DNA of 5,233 bases from Bacteroidota bacterium (GTDB taxonomy: Bacteria; Bacteroidota; Bacteroidia; SpSt-205; S141-50), in contig WFXK01000034.1 of assembly GCA_015490695.1 (NCBI GenBank), positions 1 through 5,233 of the forward strand, in the 5' to 3' direction. Below, piece by piece: positions 5,197-5,233 of this stretch. The position numbers and the translations under genes were made by a program. Below the pieces are notes generated by a model. The model was not told the origin of the DNA. It made no database searches and was given only the letters and a program-made list of their open reading frames with translations. Within the stretch, counting starts at the first letter, position 1. Every line of letters begins with the position of its first letter.

Positions 5197-5233
5197 CTCT
5201 TTCTTTTGCCATTCGCCCTTATCTCCTTAGCAA
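5185..5233 (+). CDS. N-terminus of an exported protein (signal peptide only)
   Basis: The frame from the ATG at 5185 reads MRSKLFLLPFALISLA up to the window edge. This is a textbook start of a Sec signal peptide: basic residues followed by a hydrophobic core. An in-frame ATG at 5173 would add MYFY in front; I prefer 5185 because it gives a normal signal peptide and more room for a leader after the possible promoter at 5130-5162. The gene is divergent from the CPBP–aroE pair. Sixteen residues are too few to name the protein; it would be periplasmic, a lipoprotein or an outer-membrane protein. Confidence 0.5.
   Translation, partial: MRSKLFLLPFALISLA

Overview
The window looks like the chromosome of a low-GC member of the Bacteroidota. 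Three observations support this: a TTG-N19-TAnnTTTG promoter of the Bacteroidota sigma-A type, no strong Shine-Dalgarno sequences before the starts, and a TetR–TolC–adaptor gene order with a TolC of Bacteroidota character. I cannot place it at genus level. Almost everything is encoded on the minus strand, so the genes read from right to left.

Right side (about 5233 to 3835): the first codons of a plus-strand gene for an apparently exported protein start at the edge. It diverges from a minus-strand pair: a CPBP-family membrane protease-like protein, then shikimate dehydrogenase (aroE). These two overlap by 25 bp, so they are probably co-transcribed.

Centre (3834 to 655): this is a compact efflux operon. 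A promoter lies just after the aroE stop. It is followed by a short leader full of GGAAAC/GTTTCC repeats that looks like the operator of the first gene, a TetR repressor. A TolC-type outer-membrane channel follows after 3 bp, then a lipoprotein HlyD/AcrA-type adaptor that overlaps it by 8 bp (ATGCGTAG). The likely logic is that TetR senses a compound and controls itself plus two of the three parts of a tripartite pump. The third part, an RND (AcrB-like) inner-membrane transporter, is normally the next gene but is absent here.

Left side (654 to 1): a 309-bp gap replaces the expected transporter. It contains a short hairpin, a second copy of the operator-like motif and a roughly 170-bp element flanked by inverted repeats that resembles a MITE or REP-type dispersed repeat. 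Beyond it begins a minus-strand gene of the AAA-ATPase-like (PF09820-type) family, cut by the window edge. The gap and the missing pump gene are the most interesting part of the window. I found no RNA genes, CRISPR arrays or complete insertion sequences.
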